From the NCBI GenBank assembly GCA_050299555.1, contig JBNKWA010000075.1, forward strand, positions 1-44,245: 44,245 nt of DNA, read 5' to 3'. The DNA comes from JBNKWA01 sp050299555 (GTDB taxonomy: Bacteria; Pseudomonadota; Alphaproteobacteria; Rhodobacterales; Rhodobacteraceae). Shown in pieces: positions 8,587-18,119 of the stretch (within the stretch, counting starts at the first letter, position 1; every line of letters begins with the position of its first letter). The position numbers and the translations under genes are program-made. The notes below the pieces were generated by a model. That model did no database searches and had not been told where the DNA came from. It saw nothing but the letters and a program-made list of their open reading frames with translations.

Positions 8587-9846
8587 ATGCTGCGTAAGGT
8601 CCTTCCGGCGACGGTCTTCTGCCTCTGGTGGGTGGTACTCGCCCTTGCCCTGAAGGCGATTACCCTGGATGCCGGCACGTTCCCGGTCGACTACCGCACC
8701 TATGCGGCCGCCGCCGAGCGGGCCGAGGCCGAGGGCTCGCCCTATGTCGGTGCTGATGCGGCCCGGGCGCGATGGCTTGAAATCCACCGGGCAACCACGG
8801 CGATCTTCCGGCTGGACCCGGGCGGGGAACTGCCGGACGGGAGCATTTCGGGACCCTATCTCTATCCGCCGACGCTGGCGCTGGTACTGGGCCCCGGCCG
8901 TACGGCGGCGCTGGTCTTCGTGCTGGTGCAGGCGGCGGTGGCGGCGGCCACCTGCCTCGCCTGGCTGCGACTGTCGGGTGCCGGCCTCGGCTGGTGGCTG
9001 GTTCCGGCGGCGCTGTCGGTGGACATCCTGGCGGTCTTCGCCGGCGGCAATGTCGAGGTGTTGCTGATCGGCGGGTCGCTGCTGGCCTCGTGGCTGCTCT
9101 GGACCGGGCGGGGGCCGTGGGCGGCGCCGGTGGTGGCGGCGGTCCTGCTGGTCAAGCCGCAATACGGGTTGCTTTTCGTCGCCTTCGCCTGCCTTGCCAT
9201 GGCGGCGGGCGGGCGGCGCTGGCGGCCGTTCCTGGTGGCCGGGGCGGGTGCGGCGGCGCTGATCGCGCTGGAGTTCCTGCGCTGGCCGGCAGCGGCGCGA
9301 GCGGACTTCCTGGCTTATGCCGCCTCGCCGTCGTCGCTGCAGTACTTCGCCCTGCCGCCGGACCAGCAGTGGCCCATGAGCCTGTGGAACCGGGCGTCGC
9401 TGCAACTCTTCCTCGGTGCCGGGCTGCCTTATGGGGCGGCGCAGGCGCTGTCGCTGGGTATCTTTGCGGTGCTTCTGGCCGTCTCGTGCCGTCGGCTGAG
9501 ACGGGCGCGGGCGGGGTTCGCACCCGTCTTCGCACCCCTCTTCGCGCTGGCCTATGTGCTGTTCCTGCTGACCCGGCCGATCACCTGGGCGCTGCCGTTC
9601 CTGGGGTTGTTCGCGGTGGCGGCCGTCTGGCCGGGGCTGGCGCCCGCCGGGCGGCGCGCGGTTGCGGCGATGGCGCTGCTGCTCGGGGCGACGCACTGGG
9701 CCGCCTACATGCTGTTCCTGGGCGGGGCCGCGCCCGGACTTCTGACCCTGCAGTCGGAAGCCCTGCCATGGGAGACGCTGCTGGTGCTGCCCGCCACCTG
9801 GGCGCTGTTGACGTTTCGCGCAATGCCGGCGATCCCGCAGCGGTGA
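8587..9846 (+). CDS. GT87-like polytopic membrane glycosyltransferase (DUF2029)
   Basis: A 419-residue inner-membrane protein with about ten hydrophobic segments. The periplasmic region after TM1 holds DYRTYAAAAERAEAEGSPYV and GPYLYPPTLALVLGP; the YPP motif and a later KPQYGLLF are marks of the GT87/DUF2029 family of polyprenyl-phosphate-sugar-dependent mannosyltransferase-like enzymes. Donor and acceptor cannot be read from the sequence. The start at 8587 has only a weak site (GAGAC). The 249-nt gap before it holds no clear gene. Its neighbours are a uronate dehydrogenase and a DenD-like protein, with no obvious glycan cluster around it. Confidence 0.8.
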   Translation: MLRKVLPATVFCLWWVVLALALKAITLDAGTFPVDYRTYAAAAERAEAEGSPYVGADAARARWLEIHRATTAIFRLDPGGELPDGSISGPYLYPPTLALVLGPGRTAALVFVLVQAAVAAATCLAWLRLSGAGLGWWLVPAALSVDILAVFAGGNVEVLLIGGSLLASWLLWTGRGPWAAPVVAAVLLVKPQYGLLFVAFACLAMAAGGRRWRPFLVAGAGAAALIALEFLRWPAAARADFLAYAASPSSLQYFALPPDQQWPMSLWNRASLQLFLGAGLPYGAAQALSLGIFAVLLAVSCRRLRRARAGFAPVFAPLFALAYVLFLLTRPITWALPFLGLFAVAAVWPGLAPAGRRAVAAMALLLGATHWAAYMLFLGGAAPGLLTLQSEALPWETLLVLPATWALLTFRAMPAIPQR

Positions 9847-9896
9847 CCGGCCGGCGCGAAAGCGGCTAAGCTGGCGGCAGAATCGGGAGGGGACCC

Positions 9897-10874
9897 ATGC
9901 GAATACTCGTCACCGGCGCAGCCGGCATGATCGGCCGCAAGCTGACGGCGCGGCTTCTGGCCGAGGGGGCGCTGAACGGCCGGCCGCTGAGCCAACTGGT
10001 GCTGCATGACATGGTGCCGCCCGAGGCCGCCTCCACCGGCGGGATCGAGGTCACGGCGATGACCGGCGACCTTGCGGCGCCCGAAGCGGCCGCGGCGCTG
10101 ATGGCCACCAAGCCGGACGTGATCTTTCACCTCGCCGGTGTGGTGTCGGGCGAGGCGGAAGCGAATTTCGAGCTTGGCTACCGGGTCAACCTCGATGGCA
10201 CCCGCGGGCTTTTCGACGCGATCCGGACGGCGGGGCTGGCACCGCGGGTGGTCTTCACCTCGTCGATCGCGGTCTTCGGGGCGCCGTTCCCGGATGTGAT
10301 CCCGGACGATTTCCACCTGACGCCGATGACCTCCTACGGCACCCAGAAGATGATGGCCGAGGCACTTCTTGCCGACTATTCCCGGCGCGGCATCTTCGAC
10401 GGCGTCGGCATCCGGCTGCCGACGATCTGCGTGCGCCCGGGCAAGCCCAACAAGGCGGCGTCGAGCTTCTTCTCGGGGATCATCCGCGAGCCGCTGGCGG
10501 GGCAGCCGGCGGTGCTGCCGGTGCCGCGCGAGGTGGTGCACACCCATGCCAGCCCGCGGGCGGCGGTGGGGTTCCTGATCCATGCGGCGGGGCTGGACGG
10601 CGAGGCGATCGGGCCGCGGCGGAACCTGACCATGCCGGGCGTCGCGGTGACGGTGGGCGAACAGATCGAGGCGCTGCGGCGGGTGGCCGGCGACAAGGCG
10701 GTGGCGCTGATCCGCGAGGCGCCGGACCCGACGATCTGGGCCATCGTGCAGAACTGGCCGACCCGGTTCGATGCTGCCCGCGCCCGCGACCTCGGCTTTG
10801 TCGCCGAGGCGAGCTTCGACGAGATCGTGCGCATCCATGTCGACGAGGAGATGGGCGGCCGGATCGCCGTCTGA
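9897..10874 (+). CDS. denD: D-erythronate dehydrogenase-like NAD-dependent epimerase/dehydratase family protein
   Basis: A 325-residue extended SDR protein. NAD binds at TGAAGMIG (residues 7-14) and the catalytic pair is Y147/K151 (SYGTQKMMAE). RLPTICVRPGKPNKAASSFFSGIIREPL and the length match the DenD family, which oxidises D-erythronate to 2-oxo-tetronate in four-carbon sugar-acid catabolism. The start is fixed by GGGAGGGG at 9886-9893. The kinase, isomerase and aldolase of the known pathway are not here, so the substrate is uncertain. It is convergent with the methyltransferase gene; the 35-nt gap between the two stops shows no terminator. Confidence 0.78.
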   Translation: MRILVTGAAGMIGRKLTARLLAEGALNGRPLSQLVLHDMVPPEAASTGGIEVTAMTGDLAAPEAAAALMATKPDVIFHLAGVVSGEAEANFELGYRVNLDGTRGLFDAIRTAGLAPRVVFTSSIAVFGAPFPDVIPDDFHLTPMTSYGTQKMMAEALLADYSRRGIFDGVGIRLPTICVRPGKPNKAASSFFSGIIREPLAGQPAVLPVPREVVHTHASPRAAVGFLIHAAGLDGEAIGPRRNLTMPGVAVTVGEQIEALRRVAGDKAVALIREAPDPTIWAIVQNWPTRFDAARARDLGFVAEASFDEIVRIHVDEEMGGRIAV

Positions 10875-10909
10875 CGGTCTGACCTTCCGACTGGCCGGGC
10901 GCTGGTCCG

Positions 10910-11731
10910 CTAGGCGCGGGCGGTGACGACGTGGGAGACGTGCGGGAAGCGGATTGCGGTGCCGTCGAAGCAGTCCCCGAGCCCGGCCAGGAAGTCGTCG
11001 ATGCAGAGCTGGCGCTCGGCGTCCGACATGCGCGACAGCTTGTCGCCGGTGTGCATGCCGCCCATGGCGCCGGCGGCGAAGGCCCGGCCACCGGGATGGC
11101 TTAGCTCGAGGCTGACGCTTTCGATCTCCACCGCCTGGAACCCGGCCCCGAGGAAGAGCGCGCGGATCGTGTCGGCATCGGGCAGGCCGCAGATGGCGCG
11201 GACGGCGGCGCCGGCCTCCGGCCCGACGTGGCGCTCGAGGGTCGCCGCCTGCGCCCTGAGCAGCGGATTGAGCGCCAGTTCGCGCTGGACGCAGAAGGCC
11301 GCCCGGCCGCCGGGCGCGAGCACCCGGCGCAGCTCGAGAAGCGCGGCCGGGCGGTCGGGGAAGAACTGCAGCGCCTGCTGGCAGAAGGCCAGGTCGAAGC
11401 GATTGTCCGCCAGGGGCAGATGCCCGGCATCCGCCTCGACCCACTCGGCCGGGTACCCGGCGGCCCGTGCCTTGGCGGCGGCGACCGCCAGCATGTCGGG
11501 GCTGATGTCGACGCCGGTCAGGCTGGCGGGTGCGATCCCGGCCTCGGCGATCTCCTGCGCCACGGCGCCGGTGCCGCAGGCGAGGTCGAGGATGTGTTCG
11601 CCGTCACGCGGCGCCGCGCGCCGGATCAGCTCTCGCGCCCAGGGCTGGAAGATCACCGGGACCAGGGTGGTCTCGTAGCGCTCGGCGAAATTCGCCGGTT
11701 TCCGGTCGTCCGTTTGCATGTCCATCACCAT
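10910..11731 (-). CDS. Class I SAM-dependent methyltransferase
   Basis: A 273-residue cytoplasmic protein with the SAM motif ILDLACGTGAVAQEIA followed by TGVDISPDMLAVAAAKA and the post-motif LAPGGRAAF, typical of UbiE/COQ5-like methyltransferases. Its N-terminus (YETTLVPVIFQPWARELI) and overall size resemble enzymes acting on quinone-like or small-molecule substrates, but no substrate can be named. Three ATG codons occur in the first five codons; the first (11731) is preferred because GAGG lies 5 nt upstream. It is downstream of the abrB gene by 68 nt on the same strand. Confidence 0.82.
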   Translation of the reverse strand: MVMDMQTDDRKPANFAERYETTLVPVIFQPWARELIRRAAPRDGEHILDLACGTGAVAQEIAEAGIAPASLTGVDISPDMLAVAAAKARAAGYPAEWVEADAGHLPLADNRFDLAFCQQALQFFPDRPAALLELRRVLAPGGRAAFCVQRELALNPLLRAQAATLERHVGPEAGAAVRAICGLPDADTIRALFLGAGFQAVEIESVSLELSHPGGRAFAAGAMGGMHTGDKLSRMSDAERQLCIDDFLAGLGDCFDGTAIRFPHVSHVVTARA

Positions 11732-11799
11732 CACCGCCTCGGTAACGCACCGTATCACGATGGCGCTGCCATGGCATGCCCGGTGGCGGAGCGCCGGCG

Positions 11800-12876
11800 T
11801 CAGGGCCGGCGGAGCAGCCGGAACACCAGCGGTGCGAACAGGATCACCAGCGTGATCCTGACCACGTGGTGGCTGGCGACATAGGCGACGTCGGCCTGCA
11901 TGGCCAGCGCCACGAGGCTCATCTCGGCGAGCCCGCCCGGCGAGTAGGCGAGCAGCACCTGCTCGATCGTCTGCCCGAAGAGGCCGTGGAACAAGAGGGC
12001 GAAGGCCAGGGTGACGCTGACGGTCAGCAGTGTGGCTGCCAGGCCGAGGCCGAGGGCGCTGCCGATCTCGGCCGGTCGGGCGCCGGCGAAGCGGCAGCCG
12101 ATCACGGTGCCGATGACAAGCTGGGCGAGGCTGACCAGCTCGCGCGGCGGGGCCGAATGGGCGAAGCCGGTCAGATGCGCCGCGGCGCTGACCATCATCG
12201 GTCCGATCAGGGTCGGCGCCGGCAGGCCAAGCCGGAGACCGAGGACATATCCCGCAATTCCGCACGCGGTGAGGATCAGAAGCTGTTGCCAGGGCACCTC
12301 GGCGAAGGCGACGCCGAAACGCGAGCGGTCGCCGAGATCGTAGCCTGCCAGCAGCCGGAACCAGATGGCGATCAGCCCGACGACGATGAAGATGCGGGCG
12401 GCATGGGCAAGCACGATCTTGCGTTCGTCGCCACCCATGGCGCCGCCGATCAGCATCATCTCGGTCAGCCCGCCGGGCATGCCGGCGAAGAAGGCGCTGA
12501 CCGGGTCGAAACGGCCGACCCTGAGGTAGAAGGGCACGGCGACCGCGCCGGCAATGGCGAGGTAGAGGGCGAGGAACAGGAACGAGACCAGCCAGAGCTG
12601 GACCTGGCCGAGAAAGTCGGGGGTGAAGCCCGAGCCCAGCATGACGCCGATCACCACCACCACGTGGGGCCGGACGCGGCGGGGCGAGCGGATCGGCAGA
12701 CCGAAAAGCGCGGCGACGGTGTTGGCGGCCATGGCGCCCAGCAGCCAGGGCAGCGGCATGGTCAGCCAGTTGAACAGGAAGCCGCCGGCAAGGCCCGCGG
12801 CCAGAGCCAGGGCGACGCCGGTCAGGGGCTGGCCCGGCCAGCCCTCGCGCTCCTCGTCCGGTAACTCTGCCTGCAT
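11800..12876 (-). CDS. AbrB family membrane protein (putative ammonia-monooxygenase-related transporter)
   Basis: A 358-residue inner-membrane protein with around ten hydrophobic segments. Two related halves are visible: PLPWLLGAMAANTVAALFGLP with AGMPGGLTEMMLIG in the first, and PAPTLIGPMMVSAAAHLTG with SPGGLAEMSLVALAM in the second. The duplicated PGGL-EM loops are the hallmark of the AbrB family (COG3180). The annotation 'ammonia monooxygenase' sometimes given to the family is historical and not evidence of that activity; a transport role is likely. A large G-quadruplex hairpin (12975-13056) lies about 100 nt upstream of its start. Confidence 0.83.
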   Translation of the reverse strand: MQAELPDEEREGWPGQPLTGVALALAAGLAGGFLFNWLTMPLPWLLGAMAANTVAALFGLPIRSPRRVRPHVVVVIGVMLGSGFTPDFLGQVQLWLVSFLFLALYLAIAGAVAVPFYLRVGRFDPVSAFFAGMPGGLTEMMLIGGAMGGDERKIVLAHAARIFIVVGLIAIWFRLLAGYDLGDRSRFGVAFAEVPWQQLLILTACGIAGYVLGLRLGLPAPTLIGPMMVSAAAHLTGFAHSAPPRELVSLAQLVIGTVIGCRFAGARPAEIGSALGLGLAATLLTVSVTLAFALLFHGLFGQTIEQVLLAYSPGGLAEMSLVALAMQADVAYVASHHVVRITLVILFAPLVFRLLRRP

Positions 12877-12974
12877 TGCCGTCTTTCGCCCGCCCCTGGC
12901 CTTCCTTCGCGGTGCCCGCGGCTGCCGTCAAGCGCTGCCGGCTTCGCCCGGGTCCGGCCGGCGCGTCGGTGCGC

Positions 12975-13056
12975 TCATCGCCCCTTCCCCCGCGGCCGGG
13001 GCGCGCGAGGGCGGGCGGGTGGGGAGCCGCCACGGCCGCGGGGGAAGGGGCGATGA
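12975..13056 (+). repeat. G-quadruplex-loop hairpin, copy B
   Basis: Perfect 24-bp arms (12975-12998, 13033-13056) enclose a 34-nt interior. The centre (13007-13025) reads GAGGGCGGGCGGGTGGGGA, the same apex as copy A apart from pyrimidine swaps, flanked by imperfectly paired bases. The arms (right arm starting CGGCCGCGGGGGAAGG) have no similarity to the other copies beyond a shared CGAT near the base. It begins 36 nt past the stop (13093) of the minus-strand ABC ATPase gene and separates it from the abrB gene. The rest of the 216-nt gap shows nothing else. Confidence 0.8.
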
Positions 13057-13092
13057 CGCAGGTGCGTCGGAGCGGATGCGGGCCGGCTCGCC

Positions 13093-14164
<1,072 letters not shown>

Positions 14165-14178
<14 letters not shown>

Positions 14179-15259
14179 TGGCGGCGTCCTGTTTCATGAT
14201 GGCGAGCCAACCGTTGTAGAAGGGGTGGTCGGGGCCGATGGGCAGGGTCACCGGCTCGCCGGTGCGGGCCGACCAGTAGGCCGCGGTCAGCAGCTCCACC
14301 GAGCGGCGGGCGTCGGCCAGGGTCACCGGCAGCGGGCCGTCGCCGGTCAGGGCACCATGCATGCGGTGGAACTGGCCGGGAAAGCGCTCGGGCAGCGGCT
14401 GGAAGTCGGCCAGCGCGGCATCGATCCGCGCCGCGGCCTCCGGGTCGTCATTGGGCCAGGTCCAGGGCTCGTGGCCGGGATTGTAGGGCGAGAGCCCGCT
14501 TTCGCCGACGAGGTCGCGGAAGACGAAGCGCAGCCGCGACATCTCCTGCCGCGAGCCCAGCGTGACCGAAGAGGTGGCGAAGGCGCCGGACGCGAATTCC
14601 AGCGACAGCACGCCCATGTCCTCGGTCTCGTTGCCGTTCAGCCGGCGCGAGGTGCGGGCATGGACCGCAACCGGCTGGCCCAGAACCTCGCAGAGCATGT
14701 CGTGAATGTGGATCGCGTGGGTGGTGAAGCAGCCACCGGTCTCGCCGTCCCAGGTGCCGCGCCAGCGCGCCGCGTCGTAGTAGACGTCGCCGCGGTACCA
14801 GTGGGTCTCGGCGGTGGCCACCGAGGCCGGGCCGGCGACGCCCTTGGCGATCAGGTGGTGCAGCTTCTGGATGCCGTGGCCGAAGCGGTACTGGAAGATC
14901 GGGCAGGCCCGGCCCTTCGCCCGCGCTTCCAGTTCGATCAGCGCATCCATCTCGGCCAGCGAGCGGGCGACCGGCTTTTCGATCACCGCGTGAAGGCCCG
15001 CCTCGAGCACCGCCGTGGCCTGATCGAAATGCAGCCCCGAGGGGGTGCAGAGGTCGATGATGTCGAGGTCGGCCTTCAAGAGCTCGTCGAAGGCGGTCAG
15101 CCGGTTCGGGATGGCGTGGAGGTCGGCCACCTCGGCCAGCCGGTCCGGGTTGAGGTCGCAAAGATGGGTGACGTCGTACATCTCGGGCAGGGCCTGGTAG
15201 CCCTCGATATGCGAGGCCCCGATACCGGCCCCGACAACGCCGACCTTGAGCCGCGTCAT
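14165..15259 (-). CDS. Gfo/Idh/MocA family oxidoreductase
   Basis: A 364-residue NAD(P)-dependent dehydrogenase. The dinucleotide fold starts at once (KVGVVGAGIGASHIEGY), the conserved EKPVARS motif (EKP lysine) follows, and the C-terminal Gfo/Idh/MocA domain holds GGCFTTHAIHIHDML, giving the His pair used in catalysis. It probably oxidises a sugar or cyclitol brought in by the linked ABC importer. Start ATG overlaps the stop of the upstream dehydrogenase (ATGA) and its end overlaps the ATPase gene, so all are one translationally coupled operon. The substrate is unknown. Confidence 0.88.
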
Positions 15260-16314
15260 GCCGCGCCCCCCGCGGGGGGCGGGGCCGGCGGGCGCTCGCC
15301 GTCCAGCGGCTGCGCCCAGGCATGGGCCTGCAGCGCCAGTTCCATCGCCCGGAAGCAGTGCGCCTGGTCCATGGCGGTGGCGGTGCGGTTCACCACATCG
15401 TCGCGGAGTTGGCCGCCATAGGGCAGGGCGACGCTGGAGCAGTCGATGTAGCGGGTGCCCTTGGTGTCGGTCAGAAACAGGTGGTCGCCGCCGCTGCGGC
15501 CTTCGATATCCATGTACTTCCTCAATTCGATGGTGCCTTCGGTGCCGATCACGAACAGCCTGCCGTCGCCCCAGGCCGGGGCGCCGTCGGGGGTGAACCA
15601 GTCCACCCGGATGAAGCCGGTGGCCTGCTCAGAGCCGACGACCGCGTGGCCGTAGTCGCGAAACTCGGGGTGGTCGGGATTGTCGAAATTCGCCTCGACG
15701 CTGTGCAGGATGCGGGCGTCCTCGGCGCCGGTGAAGCTGAGGAACTGCTCGAACTGGTGCGAGGCGATGTCGTTCAGGATCGAGCCGTTGCGGGCCGGAT
15801 CCCAGAACCAGTCCGGCCGCTTGCCGTAATTGCCGATGCGGTGGGGGCCGAGGCCGATGGTGTGGAAGACCCGGCCGATGGCGCCGCTGCGCACCAGCCT
15901 GAGTGCCTCGACCGTGGAGGGCTGGGTGTAGTGCTCGGAATAGCAGATCGACAGTATGCGGCCGGTCTCGGCCACGGTGCGGCGCAGATCCTCGAGTTGG
16001 GCGAAGCTGGTGCAGCCGGGCTTGTCGAGCATCACGTCCTTGCCGGCGCGCATGGCGCGGACGGCCATCGGCGCGCGGTCGGCCGGGATGCCGGCACCGA
16101 CGACAAGGCGGACCTTGTCGTCGCCGAGGATCGCGGCCTCCTCGCCGACCCGCTGCGCCTGCGGGTAGCGGGCCGAGAAGTCGGCGGCGAGGTCGTCCTC
16201 GGGCGCGTAGAACCCGGTCAGCCGGCAGCCGGCCGCCAGCATGGCGTCGGTCTGGCCGAGGATGTGGCCGTGGTTGATGCCGATCACGGCGAAGTCGAAT
16301 CCGGGGGTTGTCAT
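15256..16314 (-). CDS. Gfo/Idh/MocA family oxidoreductase (second copy)
   Basis: About 352 residues. The N-terminus FDFAVIGINHGHILGQ replaces the usual GxGxxG with GINHGH, DKPGCTS replaces EKP, and NDIASHQFEQFLSFTG supplies the C-terminal His region. It therefore belongs to a divergent branch of the family; it is not a recent duplicate of its neighbour. The ATG at 16314 is used here; a GTG at 16323 overlaps the permease stop (GTGA) and would add MTS, and neither has a strong ribosome site. It sits between the permease and the first dehydrogenase in the sugar-import operon. Its substrate is not predictable. Confidence 0.86.
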   Translation of the reverse strand: MTTPGFDFAVIGINHGHILGQTDAMLAAGCRLTGFYAPEDDLAADFSARYPQAQRVGEEAAILGDDKVRLVVGAGIPADRAPMAVRAMRAGKDVMLDKPGCTSFAQLEDLRRTVAETGRILSICYSEHYTQPSTVEALRLVRSGAIGRVFHTIGLGPHRIGNYGKRPDWFWDPARNGSILNDIASHQFEQFLSFTGAEDARILHSVEANFDNPDHPEFRDYGHAVVGSEQATGFIRVDWFTPDGAPAWGDGRLFVIGTEGTIELRKYMDIEGRSGGDHLFLTDTKGTRYIDCSSVALPYGGQLRDDVVNRTATAMDQAHCFRAMELALQAHAWAQPLDGERPPAPPPAGGAA

Positions 16315-16319
16315 TGATG

Positions 16320-17165
16320 TCACCGCTTGAGTGCGCCCAGTGCCACGCCGCGGATGATTAGCCGCTGGAAGGCGAGAAAGACAACGAAGACCGGGACCAG
16401 CGACAGCGCCGACATGGCGAACAGCTCGCCGTAGAGCGACTCGCCGCCCGAGGAGTCGACGAAGGCCCGGAGCGCCAGCGGCACGGTGTAGGTCTTCATG
16501 TCGTTGAGGTAGATCAGCGGCCCCAGAAAGTCGTCATAGGTCCAGATGAACGAGAAGATCGCCGCCGTCGCCAGCACCGGCGTCGACAGTGGCAGCATGA
16601 TCTTCCAGTAGATCCGCCATGGCCCGCAGCCGTCCATGATCGCCGCCTCGTCGATCTCGCGCGGGATGCCGCGGAAGAACTGCACCATCAGGAAGATGAA
16701 GAAGGCGTCGACGGCGAGGAACTTGGGAATGATCAGCGGCAGGAAGGTGTTCACCCAGCCCAGTTTCAGAAACAGGATGTACTGGGGCACCAGCGTCACG
16801 TGATAGGGCAGCATCAGCGTGCCGAGCATCAGCGCGAACCAGAACCTGCGGCCCCAGAATTCCAGCCGCGCGAAGGCGAAGGCGGTCAGCGAACAGGCCG
16901 CCAGATTGCCCACCACCGCCAGCCCGGCGATGATGAACGAGTTCATGTAGAAGGTCGTGAAGGACACGCGCAGCGCCGTCCAGCCCTCGATATAGCTGGA
17001 GATGTCGAACGAGGTGGGCAGCGCGGTGGGGTCGGAGAAGATCAGCTCGTCCGGCTTGAAGGACGACATGATCATCCACAGCAGCGGATAGAGCATCAGC
17101 ACGGCGGCGAAGCCGAGCACGATGTGGCGCAGGATCTCGCGGCGGACGTGCGTCGAGCCGCTCAT
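16320..17165 (-). CDS. Carbohydrate ABC transporter permease (MalG type)
   Basis: A 281-residue inner-membrane permease with six predicted membrane segments. The cytoplasmic EAA loop (EIDEAAIMDGCGPWRIYWKI...LP), which docks on the ATPase, and the C-terminal end RLIIRGVALGALKR are typical of the MalG family. It pairs with the MalF-type permease directly upstream; its ATG overlaps that gene's stop (ATGA). Substrate specificity belongs to the binding protein and cannot be read here. Confidence 0.93.
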   Translation of the reverse strand: MSGSTHVRREILRHIVLGFAAVLMLYPLLWMIMSSFKPDELIFSDPTALPTSFDISSYIEGWTALRVSFTTFYMNSFIIAGLAVVGNLAACSLTAFAFARLEFWGRRFWFALMLGTLMLPYHVTLVPQYILFLKLGWVNTFLPLIIPKFLAVDAFFIFLMVQFFRGIPREIDEAAIMDGCGPWRIYWKIMLPLSTPVLATAAIFSFIWTYDDFLGPLIYLNDMKTYTVPLALRAFVDSSGGESLYGELFAMSALSLVPVFVVFLAFQRLIIRGVALGALKR

Positions 17166-18115
17166 CGCGATTCATCCTCGTAGTAGACCCAGTATTTCGA
17201 GGTGCCGAAGGCGACGGCGGTGAAGATCGCGATGATGACCAGAAGCAGCCAGGCCAGCGCCGAGGCATAGCCCATGCGGAAATTCGCGAAGGCCTCGAGA
17301 TAGAGGTAGAGCGAGTAGAACATGGTGGAGTCCACCGGCCCGCCCAGCCCGCCAGAGACGATGTAGGCCTGGGTGAAGGCCTTGAACGCCTCGATGGTCT
17401 GCAGGACGAGGTTGAAGAAGATCACCGGCGCCAGAAGCGGCAGGGTGATCTTCCAGAACTGCCGCCAGCCGGAGGCGCCGTCCATGGAGGCGGCCTCGTA
17501 GAGGTCCTGCGGCACCTGCCTGAGCCCGGCGAGGAAGATGATCATCGGCGAGCCGAACTGCCAGATCGCCAGCACGATGAGGGTGGACAGCGCGTAGTCG
17601 GGATGTGCCACCCAGGCCGGGCCCTTGAGACCGGTGACGATGAAGATGAGCTGGTTGATCAGCCCCTCGGCGCCGAAAAGCTGCCGCCAGAGCACCGCGA
17701 TGGCCACCGACGCGCCAAGAAGCGAGGGCAGATAGAAGGTGGCGCGGTAGAAGGCGACGCCCCGGACCGAGCGGTCGAGGACCATTGCCAGCCCCAGCGC
17801 GACGCACAGCTTCAGCGGCACCGACCACAGCACGTAGGTGAAGGTGACGCCCAGCGCCTTGTGCAGCCGGTAGTCGGAGCCGAAGGCGTATTCGTAGTTC
17901 TTCAGCCCCGACCAGCGCGGCGAGGTCAGAAGGTCGTAGTCCGTGAACGAAAGATAGAGCGAGGCGAGCGTCGGCCCGAGCGTCAGGCAGAAGAAGCCGA
18001 CGAGCCACGGCAGCAGGAACATGTAGCCCGGCCGGTTCCTGCGCCATGCCTCGGCCAGCCCGCCCTGCCGGGAGGGCGCAACGCGCCCTCCCGAGCCGTT
18101 CACGGTCGCTTCCAC
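17162..18115 (-). CDS. Carbohydrate ABC transporter permease (MalF type)
   Basis: A 317-residue inner-membrane permease with six segments, starting PGYMFLLPWLVGFFCLTLGPTLASLYLSFTDYDLL, the classical MalF-type opening, and carrying the EAA loop YEAASMDGASGWRQFWKITLPLLAP. No in-frame ATG precedes the first membrane segment; GTG at 18115, 4 nt after the binding-protein stop, is the best start, with GTG 18103 as alternative. An 11-bp hairpin (18069-18093) is buried in the first codons. A longer reading frame extends upstream but runs antisense-free into the binding-protein gene and has no support. Confidence 0.88.
   Translation of the reverse strand: MEATVNGSGGRVAPSRQGGLAEAWRRNRPGYMFLLPWLVGFFCLTLGPTLASLYLSFTDYDLLTSPRWSGLKNYEYAFGSDYRLHKALGVTFTYVLWSVPLKLCVALGLAMVLDRSVRGVAFYRATFYLPSLLGASVAIAVLWRQLFGAEGLINQLIFIVTGLKGPAWVAHPDYALSTLIVLAIWQFGSPMIIFLAGLRQVPQDLYEAASMDGASGWRQFWKITLPLLAPVIFFNLVLQTIEAFKAFTQAYIVSGGLGGPVDSTMFYSLYLYLEAFANFRMGYASALAWLLLVIIAIFTAVAFGTSKYWVYYEDESR
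18069..18093 (-). promoter_or_regulatory. Hairpin at the start of the MalF-type permease gene
   Basis: CGGGAGGGCGC (18069-18079) and GCGCCCTCCCG (18083-18093) are perfectly complementary with a three-base loop. The structure lies 22-46 nt inside the permease reading frame, just after the binding-protein gene. It resembles the hairpins placed after malE-type genes that make binding protein more abundant than permease; that role is inferred. Confidence 0.5.
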
Positions 18116-18119
18116 CGCG

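Noticed and set aside
10910..13033. One 707-codon open frame joining a region antisense-free through the abrB gene to the methyltransferase.
   Set aside because: The first part is an out-of-frame reading of the abrB gene; the methyltransferase has its own start and ribosome site at 11731.
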